The position numbers and the translations under genes were made by a program. A stretch of 14,912 bases of DNA from assembly GCA_900539505.1 (NCBI GenBank), contig UQCL01000051.1:1-14912 (forward strand). Reading direction: 5' to 3'. Of this stretch, positions 14,866-14,912 are shown piece after piece. Under the pieces are notes generated by a model. That model did no database searches. It saw only the letters and a program-made list of their open reading frames with translations, and was not told the DNA's origin. This DNA comes from an uncultured Campylobacter sp. Its GTDB lineage: Bacteria; Campylobacterota; Campylobacteria; Campylobacterales; Campylobacteraceae. Numbering within the stretch: the stretch's first letter is position 1; the number at the start of each line of letters is the position of its first letter.

Positions 14866-14912
14866 CTGTCTCTTATACACATCTCCGAGCCCACGAGACT
14901 ACGCTGCATCTC
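14866..14912. other. Nextera read-2 adapter with i7 index (artefact)
   Basis: CTGTCTCTTATACACATCT (14866-14884) is the Tn5 mosaic end. CCGAGCCCACGAGAC (14885-14899) is the Nextera read-2 adapter. TACGCTGC (14900-14907) sits where the 8-base i7 index belongs, and ATCTC begins the P7 flow-cell sequence. The index matches my recollection of Nextera XT v2 N721. This is not genomic sequence. Confidence 0.98.

Overview
The window is one complete assembly contig from a Campylobacter-like member of the Campylobacterota. It has sequencing-library adapter sequence at both ends: bases 1-15 and 14866-14912 are Tn5/Nextera tagmentation adapter, so genomic DNA runs from about 16 to 14865. Gene content, the A/T-palindrome-rich intergenic DNA and a mid-40s GC level by eye suggest one of the higher-GC oral species such as Campylobacter gracilis. 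That species guess is from memory and not tested.

Layout. Bases 16-201 encode the zinc-binding C-terminal tail of SecA. About 700 bases of A/T-palindrome-rich non-coding DNA follow, then a LolC/E-type lipoprotein-releasing permease (929-2119) and a possible 63-residue lipoprotein (2471-2662). From 2907 to 9942 eight co-directional genes are packed with spacings from a 26-base overlap to a 9-base gap: folD, lepB, rpiB, a small membrane/coiled-coil protein, apt, a DedA-family gene, pepA and ychF. They look like one transcription unit of housekeeping functions: one-carbon folate metabolism, signal peptide removal, pentose phosphate isomerisation, adenine salvage, membrane lipid homeostasis, peptide turnover and a ribosome-linked ATPase.

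From 9943 to 11792 the character changes to accessory DNA. It holds a frameshifted pseudogene (10293-10767), its intact tandem paralogue of unknown function (10830-11279), and an orphan C-terminal gene fragment on the minus strand (11302-11451). The remainder (11793-14843, minus strand) is a 1016-residue TonB-dependent outer-membrane receptor of the haemoglobin/transferrin/lactoferrin group. Its promoter lies beyond the contig end.

The most notable observations are these. (1) RpiB is about three times its normal length, with an Asn/Ser-rich insertion of about 94 residues inside the fold and a tail of about 214 residues, while the active-site motifs are intact. (2) A 7.5-unit TC repeat sits in the signal-peptide codons of the iron/haem receptor, as expected for slipped-strand phase variation. 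(3) The unknown membrane-protein gene has a decayed tandem copy beside it. (4) Long A/T palindromes recur in the gaps, including a 44-base near-perfect palindrome just before the lolC-like gene. I saw no CRISPR array, tRNA, rRNA, insertion sequence or defence system.
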